Shown: positions 9,007-18,969 of the stretch, piece by piece | How the letters are laid out: the number at the start of each line of letters is the position of its first letter | Position numbering within the stretch: the stretch's first letter is position 1 | NCBI GenBank assembly: GCA_007858575.1 | Contig: CP042279.1 | Location: 6,541,001-6,605,000, forward strand | Direction of reading: 5' to 3' | Origin: Streptomyces sp. WAC08241 | Lineage (GTDB): Bacteria; Actinomycetota; Actinomycetes; Streptomycetales; Streptomycetaceae | Length of the DNA stretch: 64,000 bases | The notes under the pieces: generated by a model | Told to the model about the DNA's origin: nothing | Databases searched by the model: none | What the model saw: the letters and a program-made list of their open reading frames with translations, nothing else | Made by a program: the position numbers and the translations under genes

Positions 9007-9113
9007 GGAACCTCCGAGGAACCCTGCGGGCGCCACGGCGTCCTGACGGACAACGGGCGCACGGACGACACGACCCGTGCGCCCACCCGTCCCGCCCAGG
9101 GGGAGGACCCACC

Positions 9114-9493
9114 TTGAAGCGCCGCTCGCACTCGCCGTGGCCACGGCCGCCACGCTCACCACCGTCCTGAGCGGCTGCTCGGCCCTCGACACCGCCCTGG
9201 ACTGCGTCAGGACCGCCGACGCGATAGCCACCTCGGTGAGCAACCTCCAGCAGGCCGTCTCCAGCGCCTCGAACGACCCGACCCGGATCGAGGAGGCCCT
9301 GACCTCGATCTCCACCGAACTGGGCAACCTCGAGAACACCACCGACAACGCGGACCTCTCCAAGGCCGTCGACGACCTCACCAAGGGCGTCGACTCCGTC
9401 CGCGCGGCGGTGAAGAACGGCGACACCACCCCGGACATCACCCCGATCACGGACGCGGCGGGCGAGGTCACGAAGGTCTGCACGCCGGGCTGA
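9114..9493 (+). CDS. Small predicted lipoprotein
   Basis: About 127 residues. The TTG start at 9114 is preceded by a strong GGGGGAGG (9099-9105). Allowing one missing C just after the start, the protein begins with a short signal peptide ending in the lipobox LSGC, so it is likely lipid-anchored outside the membrane. The mature part is helical (NLQQAVSSASNDPTRIEEAL, LGNLENTTDNADLSKAVDDL) and ends VTKVCTPG. Two cysteines besides the lipid cysteine could pair. It lies between rph and rdgB on the same strand. Function unknown. Confidence 0.7.
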
Positions 9494-9516
9494 CCGGGCC
9501 CGGGATAATCGACGGC

Positions 9517-10121
9517 ATGACCCGTCTGATCCTCGCCACCCGCAACGCGGGCAAGATCACCGAACTCCACGCGATCCTCGCCGACGCGGGCCTCGACCTC
9601 GAACTCGTCGGCGCGGACGCGTACCCGGAGGTGCCCGACGTCAAGGAGACCGGCGTCACCTTCGCGGAGAACGCCCTCCTCAAGGCCCACGCCCTCGCGC
9701 AGGCCACTGGCCTGCCCGCCGTCGCCGACGACTCGGGCCTCTGCGTCGACGTCCTCAACGGCGCCCCCGGCATCTTCTCCGCCCGCTGGTCCGGCACCCA
9801 CGGCGACGACCGCGCCAACCTGGACCTGCTCCTGGCCCAGCTCTCCGACATCGCGGACGAACACCGCGGCGCTCTCCTTCGCCTGCGCCGCCGCTCCTCG
9901 CCCTCCCCGACGGCACGGAACGCGTCGTGGAAGGCACCATGCCGGGCACCCTCCGCCACACCCCCGCCGGCACCAACGGCTTCGGCTACGACCCGATCCT
10001 CCAGCCCGAGGGCCACGACGTCACCTGCGCGGAACTGACCCCGTCCGAGAAGAACGCGATCAGCCACCGGGGCAAGGCGTTCCGCGCGCTGGTACCGGTG
10101 GTGCGGGAGCTGTTGGGCTGA
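9517..10121 (+). CDS. rdgB: XTP/dITP pyrophosphatase (RdgB/HAM1)
   Basis: Nucleotide-pool cleaning enzyme that hydrolyses XTP, ITP and dITP. The N-terminus TRLILATRNAGKITEL carries the family motif for nucleotide phosphates. The active-site strand LPAVADDSGLCVDVLNGAPG and the C-terminal GTNGFGYDPILQPEGHDVT with EKNAISHRGKAFRAL are diagnostic. Frame changes occur around 9868-9897; restored it is about 201 residues. It lies directly upstream of a strong terminator and tRNA-Leu. Confidence 0.92.
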
Positions 10122-10135
10122 GCCCCGGAACGGAA

Positions 10136-10173
10136 AACGGCCTGCACGCCGATCACTCGGCGTGCAGGCCGTT
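10136..10173. terminator. Terminator between rdgB and tRNA-Leu
   Basis: A perfect 17-bp stem (10136-10152 with 10157-10173) and a four-base loop. It lies 14 bp after rdgB and just beyond the 3' end of the convergent tRNA-Leu gene, so it can end both transcripts. Confidence 0.85.
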
Positions 10174-10177
10174 CCGG

Positions 10178-10261
10178 TGCGGCCGGAGGGACTCGAACCC
10201 TCACGGGTGTTACCCCACTGGGACCTAAACCCAGCGTGACTGCCAGTTCCACCACGGCCGC
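10178..10261 (-). tRNA. tRNA-Leu (anticodon UAG)
   Basis: 84-nt class II tRNA. The acceptor GCGGCCG pairs with CGGCCGC, the anticodon stem-loop CTGGG-TTTAGGT-CCCAG gives anticodon TAG, there is a long variable arm, and the T loop is TTCGAGTC. CCA is not encoded. Confidence 0.93.
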
Positions 10262-10307
10262 TCGCGCGACCATCGTAGTGGTCGCCGGGGCGCCCGTGGC
10301 CGCGGCG

Positions 10308-11801
10308 TCAGAACTTCGGCTCCGGGGCCCGGGCCATGACCATCTCCACCGCCTCCTCGTGGGTCTCCACCGACGGGGGCGAGCCTCCAGGGGCTGGCGG
10401 GCCGTTTCCTTCATGCAGGCCACGGCGACGACGCCGACGAGGGCCGCGCCCATCGCGTAGTACGCCGGCATCAGGTTGCTGCCGGTCGCGCCGATCAGGG
10501 CCGTGATCACGAGGGGGTCGTGCCGCCGAAGAGGGACGTGGAGAGGTTGTAGCCCACCGAGAGGGAGCCGTAGCGGACGTCCGTCGGGAAGAGCGCCGGG
10601 AGCGCCGCCGACATGGTGCCGAGCATGCAGACCAGGGACAGGCCGAGCATCAGCATGCCCGCCGTGACTGCCGGGATCCCGCCCCGGCCGATCAGCAGGA
10701 ACGCCGGGAGGGAGAGGAAGAGGAAGCCCAGCATGCCCGCCATCAGGACTCGGCCTGCGGCCGAAGCGGTCGTTCAGCCTGCCCACCCGCGTGATGATCA
10801 GCATCAGGAGGACCATCACCAGGAGCAGGATCAGCAGACCGTGCGTCTCGCTGTAGCCGAGTTCGTCCGAGAGGTACGTCGGCATGTAGGAGAGGACCAT
10901 GTAGTCCGCGATGTTGTACGCCCCCACCAGCGCGACGCACAGCACCAGCATCGGCCACTGCTGCCGGAAGATCTTCGACAGGTCGCCCTTGGTCGTGGTC
11001 TCCACCGCGTCCGCCGCCTCCGACGGGTGCGCCGCGTCGGACTCCAGGCGCTGGAAGGCCGGCGTCTCGTCGAGCCGCATCCGCAGGTAGAGGCCGACCA
11101 GGCCCAGCGGCCCCGCCACCAGGAACGGCACGCGCCAGCCCCACGCCTCCATCGCGTCGGAGCCGAGCCACGCGGTGAGCGCCGTCACCAGGCCGGCCGC
11201 GCCGACGTACCCCGCCAGGGTGCCGACCTCCAGGAAGCTGCCGAAGTAGCCCCGCCGCCGGTCCGGCGCGTACTCGGCTATGAAGGTCGAGGCCCCGCCG
11301 TACTCACCGCCCGTCGAGAAGCCCTGGAGCATCCGGAAGGCGATCAGGAGCACCGGGGCCCAGAATCCGATGGAGGCGTACGACGGGATCAGGCCGATCG
11401 CGAAGGTGCCGGCCGCCATCAGGATCATGGTCAGCGCGAGGACCTTCTTGCGGCCGAGCCGGTCGCCCATCGGGCCGAAGAACATGCCGCCGAGCGGGCG
11501 GACCAGGAAGGCCACGGCGAAGGTCGCGAACGACGACAGGAGCTGGACCGTGTCGTTCCCGGACGGGAAGAAGACGTGCCCGAGGGTGGCGGCGAGGTAG
11601 GCGTAGACGCCGAAGTCGAACCACTCCATGGCATTGCCGAGCGAGGCCGCCTTCACGGCCCGCCTGATCGCCGCCTCGTCCGTCACCGTGATGTCGGTCC
11701 GCCGCAGCCTGGGCCGCTTGCGCCGGCTGGCGGCCCTGAAGAGCCGGGGTGGCGTCTCAGGGCCCCGGGGTCGGCCGCGTGGTCAGTGTCGGGGCCGGCA
11801 T
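10308..11801 (-). CDS. MFS metabolite:H+ symporter (ProP/ShiA-like)
   Basis: Twelve-helix transporter of the metabolite:H+ symport family. Typical N-terminal segments are AASLGNAMEWFDFGVYAYLA, FLVRPLGGMFFGPMGDRLGR and RMLQGFSTGGEYGGAS. The C-terminal helices appear in other frames (changes near 10385, 10518 and 10750), ending ...ARAPEPKF. The probable start is ATG 11801 with a frame change before SRRRKRPRLRRTDITV; a GTG at 11686 gives a shorter version. The substrate is unknown; relatives carry betaine, proline, shikimate or organic acids. It is followed by tRNA-Leu. Confidence 0.82.
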
Positions 11802-11909
11802 GACCGTCCGTCCTCTCTGCGGGGAACACACACAAGAGGCTCTTCTGCGCGGCCGTGGCACTCGCAAACGGGGATCGCCCGAGTGCGACCCCGTCACATG
11901 CGGGGAGCG

Positions 11910-12382
11910 TCAGGCCTCGACGCCCAGGTCCCGGATGATCTTGGCGACGTGGCCGGTGGCCTTCACGTTGTAGAGGGCGCGCTCGACCTTCCCCTCCTCG
12001 TCGACGACCACGGTGGAGCGGATCACGCCCGTCACCGTCTTGCCGTACAGCTTCTTCTCGCCGAAGGCGCCGTACGCCTCCAGGACCTTCTTCTCCGGGT
12101 CGCCGACCAGGGTGACCTTCAGGTCCTCCTTCTCGCGGAACTTCGCCAGCTTCTCCGGCTTGTCCGGCGACACGCCGATGACGTCGTACCCGGCGCCCGC
12201 GAGAAGCTCCAGGTTGTCGGTGAAGTCGCAGGCCTGCTTGGTGCAGCCGGGGGTGAGGGCGGCGGGGTAGAAGTAGACGATGACCTTGCGGCCCCGGTGG
12301 TCCGCGAGGGAGACCTCGTTGCCGTCCGCGTCGGGCAGGGTGAAGGCGGGGCGGTGTCGCCGGGCTGCAGTCGCTCGCTCAT
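11910..12382 (-). CDS. bcp: Thiol peroxidase (BCP/PrxQ peroxiredoxin)
   Basis: Reduces hydroperoxides with thiol reductants. The N-terminus MSERLQPGDTAP is followed, after one frame change near 12350, by a region reading TPGCTKQACDF, with the peroxidatic Cys in TPGC and the resolving Cys five residues later. The remainder (SPDKPEKLAKFREKEDLKVT, YGAFGEKKLYGKTVTGVIRS) is standard for BCP. Restored length is about 157 residues. It is divergent from the DUF3618 gene. Confidence 0.9.
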
Positions 12383-12523
12383 GGCTCTCCTCGGGAAACG
12401 TTCGCGTACGCGTCCAGAGCCTAATGGGGGTCTGGGGCGTCCCTTCGGCGGCGGAACTGACAGACTGTCCACCAACGACCGGATCACGACGATCACGGCG
12501 ATCACGACTACGGAGGCAGTGCG

Positions 12524-12844
12524 GTGTCGGACGCCAGGACCCCTGCGCAGATCGAGGCGGACATCGTCCGCCGACGCGAGCAGCTCGCCGTCACTCTCGA
12601 CGAGATCGGCATTCGAGTGCACCCGAAGACGATCATCGGGGACGCGAAGGCGAAGGTGGCCTCGACGGTCGACCAGACCGCCGGCCGCGCCTTCGTCGCC
12701 GTCAACCGGGTCGTCTCGGACGTGAAGGCCCACCTGACCCATGCGGACGGCGCGCCCCGTCTGGAGCGCGTGGTGCCGGCGGCGCTCGCGGTCGTCGCGG
12801 TCGTCGGGCTGATCGCCTTCGCCGGCCGCAAGGGCAAGGGGTGA
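12524..12844 (+). CDS. DUF3618 membrane-associated protein
   Basis: 106 residues, GTG start. The N-terminal helix ARTPAQIEADIVRRREQLAV and the following DEIGIRVHPKTII match the DUF3618 pattern. One transmembrane helix is near 83-100 (VPAALAVVAVVGLIAFAG), with a short basic tail. Function is unknown. It is intact and is followed after 110 bp by the GroES-like gene. Confidence 0.75.
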   Translation: MSDARTPAQIEADIVRRREQLAVTLDEIGIRVHPKTIIGDAKAKVASTVDQTAGRAFVAVNRVVSDVKAHLTHADGAPRLERVVPAALAVVAVVGLIAFAGRKGKG

Positions 12845-12954
12845 CGGTTCCGGGCGCCGCCGGTGCGGCTTCCGGCGCTTCCGGTGCGACCGGCGCGGCC
12901 GGCGGGCGCGGCTCCCGTGCACGGGCGACACGCCCGGGCGGGTAGGTTCGCCCC

Positions 12955-13293
12955 GTGAGCGAGAACACCCACGACAAGCTGCCCATCCGGATGCTCCACG
13001 ACCGGGTCCTGGTCCGTACCGACTCGCCGGAGGGGGAGCGGCGCTCCGGCGGCGGCATCCTGATCCCGGCGACCGCCGCCGTCGGCCGTCGCCTCGCCTG
13101 GGCCGAGGTGGTCGCGATCGGCCAGAACGTCCGCACGGTCGAGACCGGCGACCGGGTCCTGTACGACCCCGAGGACCGCGCCGAGGTCGAGGTGCGGGGC
13201 GTCGCGTACGTGCTGATGCGCGAGCGCGACCTGCACGCGGTGGCGGCGGACCGGTTCCAGGGGACGTCCGACTCGACCGGGCTCTATCTGTAG
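12955..13293 (+). CDS. GroES-like co-chaperonin family protein
   Basis: 112 residues, GTG start at 12955. The Cpn10 fold is recognisable in LPIRMLHDRVLVRTDSPEGE, then SGGGILIPATAAVGRR, then AEVVAIGQNVRTVETGDRVL. It differs from true GroES in the mobile loop and carries a C-terminal extension (DRFQGTSDSTGLYL). It is not next to groEL, so it is probably a stand-alone paralogue of unknown role. Confidence 0.75.
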   Translation: MSENTHDKLPIRMLHDRVLVRTDSPEGERRSGGGILIPATAAVGRRLAWAEVVAIGQNVRTVETGDRVLYDPEDRAEVEVRGVAYVLMRERDLHAVAADRFQGTSDSTGLYL

Positions 13294-13333
13294 GCCGGAC
13301 TCCATCCGCAGACCCCAGGCGCACGAGCCCTGG

Positions 13334-13365
13334 GAGGCCCCGGTGACCATGGTCACCGGGGCCTC
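13334..13365. terminator. 32-bp perfect palindrome, terminator-like
   Basis: Perfect self-complementary stretch of 32 bp centred on CCATGG, 40 bp after the GroES-like stop and followed by a pyrimidine tract (CCCTTTCTTTG). It separates that gene from the riboswitch-controlled SMR gene. Confidence 0.75.
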
Positions 13366-13392
13366 CGCCCTTTCTTTGCTAGCCTGGAAGGA

Positions 13393-13436
13393 CCCCGACG
13401 AGACGCGCCGTACCGGGTTGACGACAAGACGACGCA
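13393..13436 (+). ncRNA. Guanidine-III riboswitch
   Basis: The sequence contains CCCCGACGAGACGCGCCGTA, then CCGGG, then GACAAGACGACGC. This matches the guanidine-III (ykkC-III) pseudoknot pattern: CCGGACGAGGUGCGCCGUA, CCCGG, GACAAGACGGCGC. The match is from memory of the consensus. It ends 33 bp before an SMR-family exporter, the usual partner, so binding of guanidinium would switch on export. Confidence 0.85.
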
Positions 13437-13469
13437 CCCCCTGTCGTTCCGTCTCACGGAGGTGCCGTC

Positions 13470-13788
13470 ATGGCCTGGATCCTTCTCGTCGTCGCCGGTC
13501 TGCTGGAAGTCGCCTGGTCGATCGGGATGAAGTACACCGAGGGCTTCACGCGCCTCTGGCCGAGCCTGTTCACCGGCGCCGGGATCGTCGCCTCCATGCT
13601 GCTGCTGTCGCAGGCGGCCAAGACGCTGCCGATCGGTACGGCGTACGGCGTGTGGGTCGGCATCGGCGCGGCCGGTGCGGCGGTGTTCGGCATGGTGGTC
13701 CTGGGGAGCGGCGACCGCCGCCCGCATCTTCTTCGTCTGTCTGCTGCTCGTGGCCGTGGTGGGCCTGAAGGCGACCTCGGGTCACTGA
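13470..13788 (+). CDS. SMR-family guanidinium exporter (Gdx/SugE type)
   Basis: Four-helix small multidrug resistance protein of about 106 residues. The N-terminus MAWILLVVAGLLEVAWSIGM carries the essential Glu13 followed by V-A-W as in Gdx (SugE) proteins. TLPIGTAYGVWVGIGAAGAA is the second family signature. A frame change near 13705 precedes the last helix (ARIFFVCLLLVAVVGLKATS). With the guanidine-III riboswitch upstream the likely role is export of guanidinium ion. ATG 13470 is preceded by ACGGAGGTGCCGTC. Confidence 0.9.
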
Positions 13789-16116
13789 CCGTCCGGCGAC
13801 CGGTGGGCGGGCGTGCCCCGTTCGGCGGTACGGGGCCCGGTCTCCGGTCCGGGGCGTCCGGGGCGCCGCCCCGACTCGCCGGGACCGCTCCCGGCCCCGC
13901 CTCCCCGGTCACGTACTCCTCCAGCTCCTCCGTTTCCCGCGCCCCTTCCGTCCCGCCCGGTGCCGGCGTCGCGGGCGGCGGTTCCTCGGCCCCCGGCATC
14001 AGGCGGAGGTCGAAGTCGCGCGGGGCGTCTCCGCCAGGGCCTCGCGGGTGAACCGCCCCCAGATCTCGGCGGGCGCCCCGCCCCCGGCGACCCGCTCCAC
14101 GCCGAGCGCGCCGTACAGCGGCTCCTGGTGGCCGGTCTCGGGGTCCTGGCCCATCAGCGCGACGACCGTGGCGAGTTCCGGGGTGTAACCCGCGAACCAG
14201 GCGGCCTTGTCGTCCTCCGCCGTGCCCGTCTTGCCCGCCGCCGGGCGCCCGGCGGTCTGCGCGGCCGTCCCGGTGCCCGTCTCGACGACGCTCCTGAGGA
14301 TCGACGTGGTGGTGTCGGCGGCCTCGCGGCTCACCGCCTGCCGGGGCCGCGGGTCCGGCAGGTCCAGTTGCTCGCCGCCCCGGGTGACGCCCTCCACCAG
14401 GGTGTACGTGCCGAGCCTGCCGTGGGCGGCGAGCGTGGCGTACGCGGTGGCCATGTCCAGGACGCTGGCGGGTGGCCGCGCCGAGCGCGATGGAGGGGAG
14501 GCGGTGAGGTCGGGGTGGAGCCGGGCACGCCGAGGGCGATCGCGGTCCGGCGGACGTGCGCGGGGCCGACGTCGACGGCCATCTGGGCGTAGACGGCGTT
14601 CACCGACAGGTCGGTGGCGGTGCCGACGGGGATCTCGCCGTAGCTCGCGTCGTCCTCGTTGGCGGGGTCGTACGGGCTGCCGCTCCAGCCCTCCACCGGG
14701 CGCCGGTTGGTCCCGTCGTACAGCGTGGACGGGGTGATGGGCCGGCCCTGCTGGGTCTGGGCGCCGCTCTGCACGGCCGCCGTGAAGACGAAGGGCTTGA
14801 AGGTGGAGCCGACCTGGTAGTCGCGGCGGGTGGCGTTGTTGACGTACTGGCGGGTGTAGTCGATCCCGCCGTACAGGGCGAGGACCTGGCCGTTCGCCGG
14901 GTCGACGGCCGCCGCCCCGACCCGTACGAAGCGGTCGGCGGGGTTGCGGTCCGGGTCGAGCCGGGAGACGACCCGGTCCTCGACGGCCTCGGCGAGGGCC
15001 TCCTGCTTGGCGGGCTCCAGGGTGGTGGTGATGCGGAAGCGCCGCCGGCGAGGGTCTTCTCGTCGAGGACGCCGTGGCTCGTCAGGTACTCCTCGACGGC
15101 CTGGACGACGTAACCGCGCTGCCCGGACAGGGCGGTGACGGGGCGTGCGGTCTGGGGGTCGGGGAAGCGCAGGGCGGCGCGGCCGGGTTGGTCCAGCCAC
15201 CCCTCGGTGACCATGCCGTCGAGGACGTAGTGCCAGCGGGCGACGGCCTTGTCGCGGTTCTCGGGGTGGGTGGTGACGTCATAGGCGCTGGGGGCCTTGA
15301 GCAGGAGGCGAGGTAGGCGCCCTCGGCGGTGTCGAGCTGCTCGACGTCCTTGCCGTAGTAGGCGGGCGGCGGCCTGCACGCCGTACGCGTTCCGTCCGAA
15401 GTAGCTGGTGTTCAGGTAGCCCTGGAGGATCTCCTGCTTGCTCTTCTCGCGGCCGAGCCGGATCGCGATGAAGAACTCCTTCGCCTTGCGGCTGAGGGTC
15501 TGCTCCTGGCCCAGGTAGTAGTTCTTGACGTACTGCTGGGTGATGGTGGAGCCGGACTGGCGGCCCTTGCCGGTGACGGTGTTCCAGGCGGCGCGGACCA
15601 TCGCCTTGGGGTCGACGGCCCGCGAGGTGGAGAAGTCGCGCTCCTCGGCGGCGAGGACGGCCTGCTGGAGGGAGAGCGGGATCCGGTCGAGCCGGACGTT
15701 CTCGCGGTTGACCTCGCCGTCGCGGGCGAGGGGGTGCCGTCCCGGTAGAGGTAGACGTTGGACTGGGCGACGGCGGCGGCGTTGGCGGGCGGGATCTCCA
15801 CCAGGAGGTAGCCGGCGGCGAGGGCTCCGGCGAGGAGCAGGGTGCCGAGGAACAGGGTGCCGACGAGGAAGCGGAGGAGGCGCCGGAAGGGGCCCCGGCG
15901 GCGTCGGCGGTCCCGGCGGCTCGGGCGGGGTTCGGGAGCCGTCGCCCGGACGGGCGGGTGCGGCGGGTGCAGGGTGGGATCCTCGGCTCCCAGCCCGGGC
16001 GGGACGTCCGGGGGTGCCGCCCGGGTCGCTCGCACCGGGGCCGGAGCCCGTGCCGGGGTCCGTGCCGGAGTCCGTACCGGGGCCCGTACCGGAGAAGGGG
16101 GACGAGGAAGGGACAT
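13782..16116 (-). CDS. Bifunctional penicillin-binding protein (GT51 plus transpeptidase)
   Basis: Class A PBP that polymerises and cross-links peptidoglycan, about 775 residues with a Pro/Arg-rich cytoplasmic N-terminus and one membrane helix (RLLRFLVGTLFLGTLLLAG). The glycosyltransferase part has the catalytic Glu in VLAAEERDFSTSRA, plus GSTITQQYVKNYYLGQE and EILQGYLNTSYFGRNAYGVQ. The transpeptidase has GSTFKPF (S-x-x-K serine), a candidate SxN (SVNAVY) and AAGKTGTAEDDKAAW (KTG). There are at least four frame changes (about 15733, 15305, 15045, 14475). The C-terminal Pro/Glu-rich tail probably ends at the TGA at 13782, overlapping the SMR stop. Confidence 0.87.
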
Positions 16117-16277
16117 GGCATCCCATAGTGCCCGGTATGACCGGAAAGTCCCGTACGCGACTCGAATATGACGTGAAAACGGGTCGCGACGGACACCGCA
16201 CCCCCGCTAGGGTCGTGCGCTTCGCCTCCCGCACCCCTCGCACTCCTCCATCCACCCCTTCCCGGAAAGGGAGCACC

Positions 16278-17080
16278 ATGCTGCGGCTGTACGCGACGGT
16301 GGCCGCGGGCGGGTTCCGGCGCTACGCCACCTACCGGGTGGCGACGGCGGCGGGCGTCTTCACCAACAGCGTCTTCGGCCTCGTCCTCTCCTACACGTAC
16401 ATCGCCCTCTGGGGCGAACGGCCGCACCTCGGCGGCTACTCCATGGACGACGCCCTCGCCTACGTCTGGATCGGGCAGGCCCTGCTCACCGTCTGCGGCC
16501 TGATGGGCGGCGGCTTCGAGGAGGAGCTGATCGAGCGGATCAGGACCGGGGACATCGCCGTCGACCTCTACCGCCCCGCCGACCTCCAGGCCTGGTGGTT
16601 CTCGGCCAACGCGGGCCGGGCCGCCTTCCAGCTCCTGGGCCGAGGCGTCGCCCCGATGGTGATCGGCGCGCTCGTCTTCGGCTTCACGCTGCCGTCCGGG
16701 CCGGCCGGCTGGGCGGCGTTCCTGCTCGCGGTGGCGCTGGGCTCGGTGGTCGGCTTCGCGCTCTGGTACCTCGTGGCGATGAGCGCCTTCTGGCTGCTCG
16801 ACGGCCAGGGGGTGATGCAGGTGGCCTGGCTGGGCGGCCTGTTCTTCTCGGGGATGCTGCTCCCGCTGAACGTCTTCCCGGGCACCCTGGGCGAGGTCGC
16901 CCGGACGCTGCCCTGGGCCTCCCTCCTCCAGGTCCCGGCCGACGTCTACCTGGGACGGTACGAGGGCTGGGAGCTGGCGGGGCGTACGCCTTCCAGGGCT
17001 GCTGGGCCCTGGCGCTGCTCGGCGCGGGCCGGGCGGCGCAGGCGCTGGCGACGCGGAAGGTGGTGGTGCAGGGTGGCTGA
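16278..17080 (+). CDS. ABC-2 type permease (DUF990 family), subunit 1
   Basis: About 268 residues with six hydrophobic segments. It has the pattern of ABC2_membrane_6 exporters: AYVWIGQALLTVCGLMGGGF, RIRTGDIAVDLYRPADLQAW and GLFFSGMLLPLNVFPGTLGE are the recognisable stretches. One frame change at about 16980 is repaired by one extra G. GGAAAGGGAGC precedes ATG 16278. It overlaps the next permease start, and the ATPase follows: an exporter with two different permeases. The exported substrate is unknown. Confidence 0.82.
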
Positions 17081-17960
17081 GACGACGACCACGACGTCCG
17101 TCAGGGGCACGGGGACGACCCGCCCCGTACGGACAACGGCTCCCCCGTACGTACAGCGGCCTCGGCGACTCCCTCCGCACCTACCGGATGGTCGCGGCCA
17201 TGTGGATCCGCTCCACGATGACGTACCGCCTCTCCTTCGCCCTCACCCTCTTCACCAGCTTCTGCGTCACCTTCTTCGACTTCGTCGTCATCCTCCTGAT
17301 GTTCGGCCGGGTGGAGGGGCTCGGCGGCTTCTCCTTCGCGGAGGTCGCCTTCCTGTACGGGACGGCCGGCACCGCCTTCGGGATCGCGGACCTGACGATG
17401 GGCTCGCTCCAGCGGATGGGGAAGCGGGTCAGGGACGGCTCGCTCGACACCTTCCTGATGCGCCCGGCGCCGCTGCTCGCGCAGGTCGCGGCGGACAAGT
17501 TCGCGCTGCGCCGCTTCGGCCGGGTCGCGCAGGCGCTGCTCGTCCTGGTCTGGAGCCTGGTCCTGCTCGACGTGGCGTGGACGCCGGTGAAGGTGGTGCT
17601 GCTGCCGGTGACGGTGGTCTGCGGGGCGGTGATCTTCGGCGCGGTGATGGTGATCGGCGCGTCCGCGCTCTTCTGGATCCAGGACGCGGCCGAGGTCACG
17701 AACTCCTTCACGTACGGCGGGAACACCCTCCTCCAGTACCCGCCGTCGATCTTCGCGCAGGAGCTGGTGCGGGGGTCGTGTACGGTGCCGCTGGCGTTCG
17801 TGAGCTGGCTGCCCGCCCTGTACGTGCTCGGCCGGCCGGCCCCGGCGGGGTGCCGGACTGGGCGGCGTTCGCGTCGCCCCCGGTGGCGCTCGTCTGCTGC
17901 GGGGTCGCGGGCCTCGCCTGGCGGGCGGGGATCCGCTCGTACCGATCGACGGGAAGCTGA
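17073..17960 (+). CDS. ABC-2 type permease (DUF990 family), subunit 2
   Basis: Partner permease, about 296 residues if the GTG at 17073 is the start; ATG 17188 is an alternative with a short N-terminus. Recognisable segments are MTYRLSFALTLFTSFCVTFF, DLTMGSLQRMGKRVRDGSLD and DTFLMRPAPLLAQVAADKFA. Frame changes lie in the first 115 bp and near 17850. The C-terminus reads WAAFASPPVALVCCGVAGLA and ends SYRSTGS. It is in an operon with the neighbouring permease and ATPase. Confidence 0.8.
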   Translation: MAETTTTTSVRGTGTTRPVRTTAPPYVQRPRRLPPHLPDGRGHVDPLHDDVPPLLRPHPLHQLLRHLLRLRRHPPDVRPGGGARRLLLRGGRLPVRDGRHRLRDRGPDDGLAPADGEAGQGRLARHLPDAPGAAARAGRGGQVRAAPLRPGRAGAARPGLEPGPARRGVDAGEGGAAAGDGGLRGGDLRRGDGDRRVRALLDPGRGRGHELLHVRREHPPPVPAVDLRAGAGAGVVYGAAGVRELAARPVRARPAGPGGVPDWAAFASPPVALVCCGVAGLAWRAGIRSYRSTGS

Positions 17961-17970
17961 GGACTCCGGG

Positions 17971-18953
17971 ATGTCGTCCACCGAACCCTTCATCCACCTG
18001 GACGGGGTGGAGAAGACCTTCACGGTCCGCCGCAGGGCGGGCCTGGTCCGCCGCGAGAAACGGGAGGTCCGGGCGGTCGACGGGATCTCGTTCGGGGTGG
18101 AGCGCGGCGAGATGGTTGGCTACATCGGCCCCAACGGGGCCGGGAAGTCGACCACGATCAAGATGCTGACCGGCATCCTCACCCCCAGCGGCGGCCGGCT
18201 GCGGGTCGCGGGCATCGACCCCTCCCGCGAGCGCACCCGGCTGGCCCGGCGGATAGGGGTGGTCTTCGGGCAGCGGACCACGCTCTGGTGGGACCTGCCG
18301 CTGAGGGACTCGTACGCGCTGATGCACCGCATGTACCGCATCCCCGACGCCCGCTACCGCGAGAACCTCGGCCGCTGCGTGGAGCTCCTGGACCTGGGGA
18401 GCTGCTCGACGTGCCGGTGCGGCAGCTCTCGCTGGGCCAGCGGATGCGCGGCGACGTCGCGGCGGCGCTGCTGCACGACCCGGAGGTGCTGTACCTGGAC
18501 GAGCCGACGATCGGCCTGGACGTGGTGTCGAAGGCGAAGGTGCGGGAGTTCCTGAAGGACCTCAACGAGGAGCGGGGCACGACGGTCCTCCTGACCACCC
18601 ACGACCTGACCGACATCGAGCAGCTCTGCTCCCGGGTGATGGTCATCGACCACGGGCGCCTGATGTACGACGGCGAACTGTCCGGCCTGCACGCCGTCGG
18701 CGAGAGCGAACGGCTCCTGGTGGTGGACCTGGAGCGCGAGCTGCCCCCGATCGAGGTGCCCGGGGCCCGCTTCGTACGGGCGGAGGGCCCCCGCCAGTGG
18801 CTCGCCTTCCCGGCGACGGACTCGGCGGCCCCGCTGGTCGCCGCGGTGGCCGCCGCGCATCCGCTCGTCGACCTGTCGGTGCGGGAACCGGACATCGAGG
18901 CGGTGATCGCGAAGATGTACGGGGAACTCGGGAGGAGCGCCGGGAGTCCCTGA
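17971..18953 (+). CDS. ABC-2 exporter ATPase
   Basis: ATP-binding subunit for the two preceding permeases, about 328 residues. Walker A GPNGAGKST is at 53-61, the signature variant is LSLGQRMRGDVAAALLHDP, Walker B is LYLDEPTIGLD, and the H-loop is LLTTHDLTDIEQLC. This layout, with a C-terminal extension, is that of ABC-2 polysaccharide/drug exporters associated with DUF990 permeases. One G is missing at about 18402. It starts 10 bp after the permease stop. Confidence 0.88.
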
Positions 18954-18969
18954 GGTAGGAGGTCGACGC

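Noticed and set aside
14556..15113. Plus-strand open frames across the PBP gene
   Set aside because: They are opposite a clear GT51/transpeptidase gene on the minus strand and show no family resemblance.
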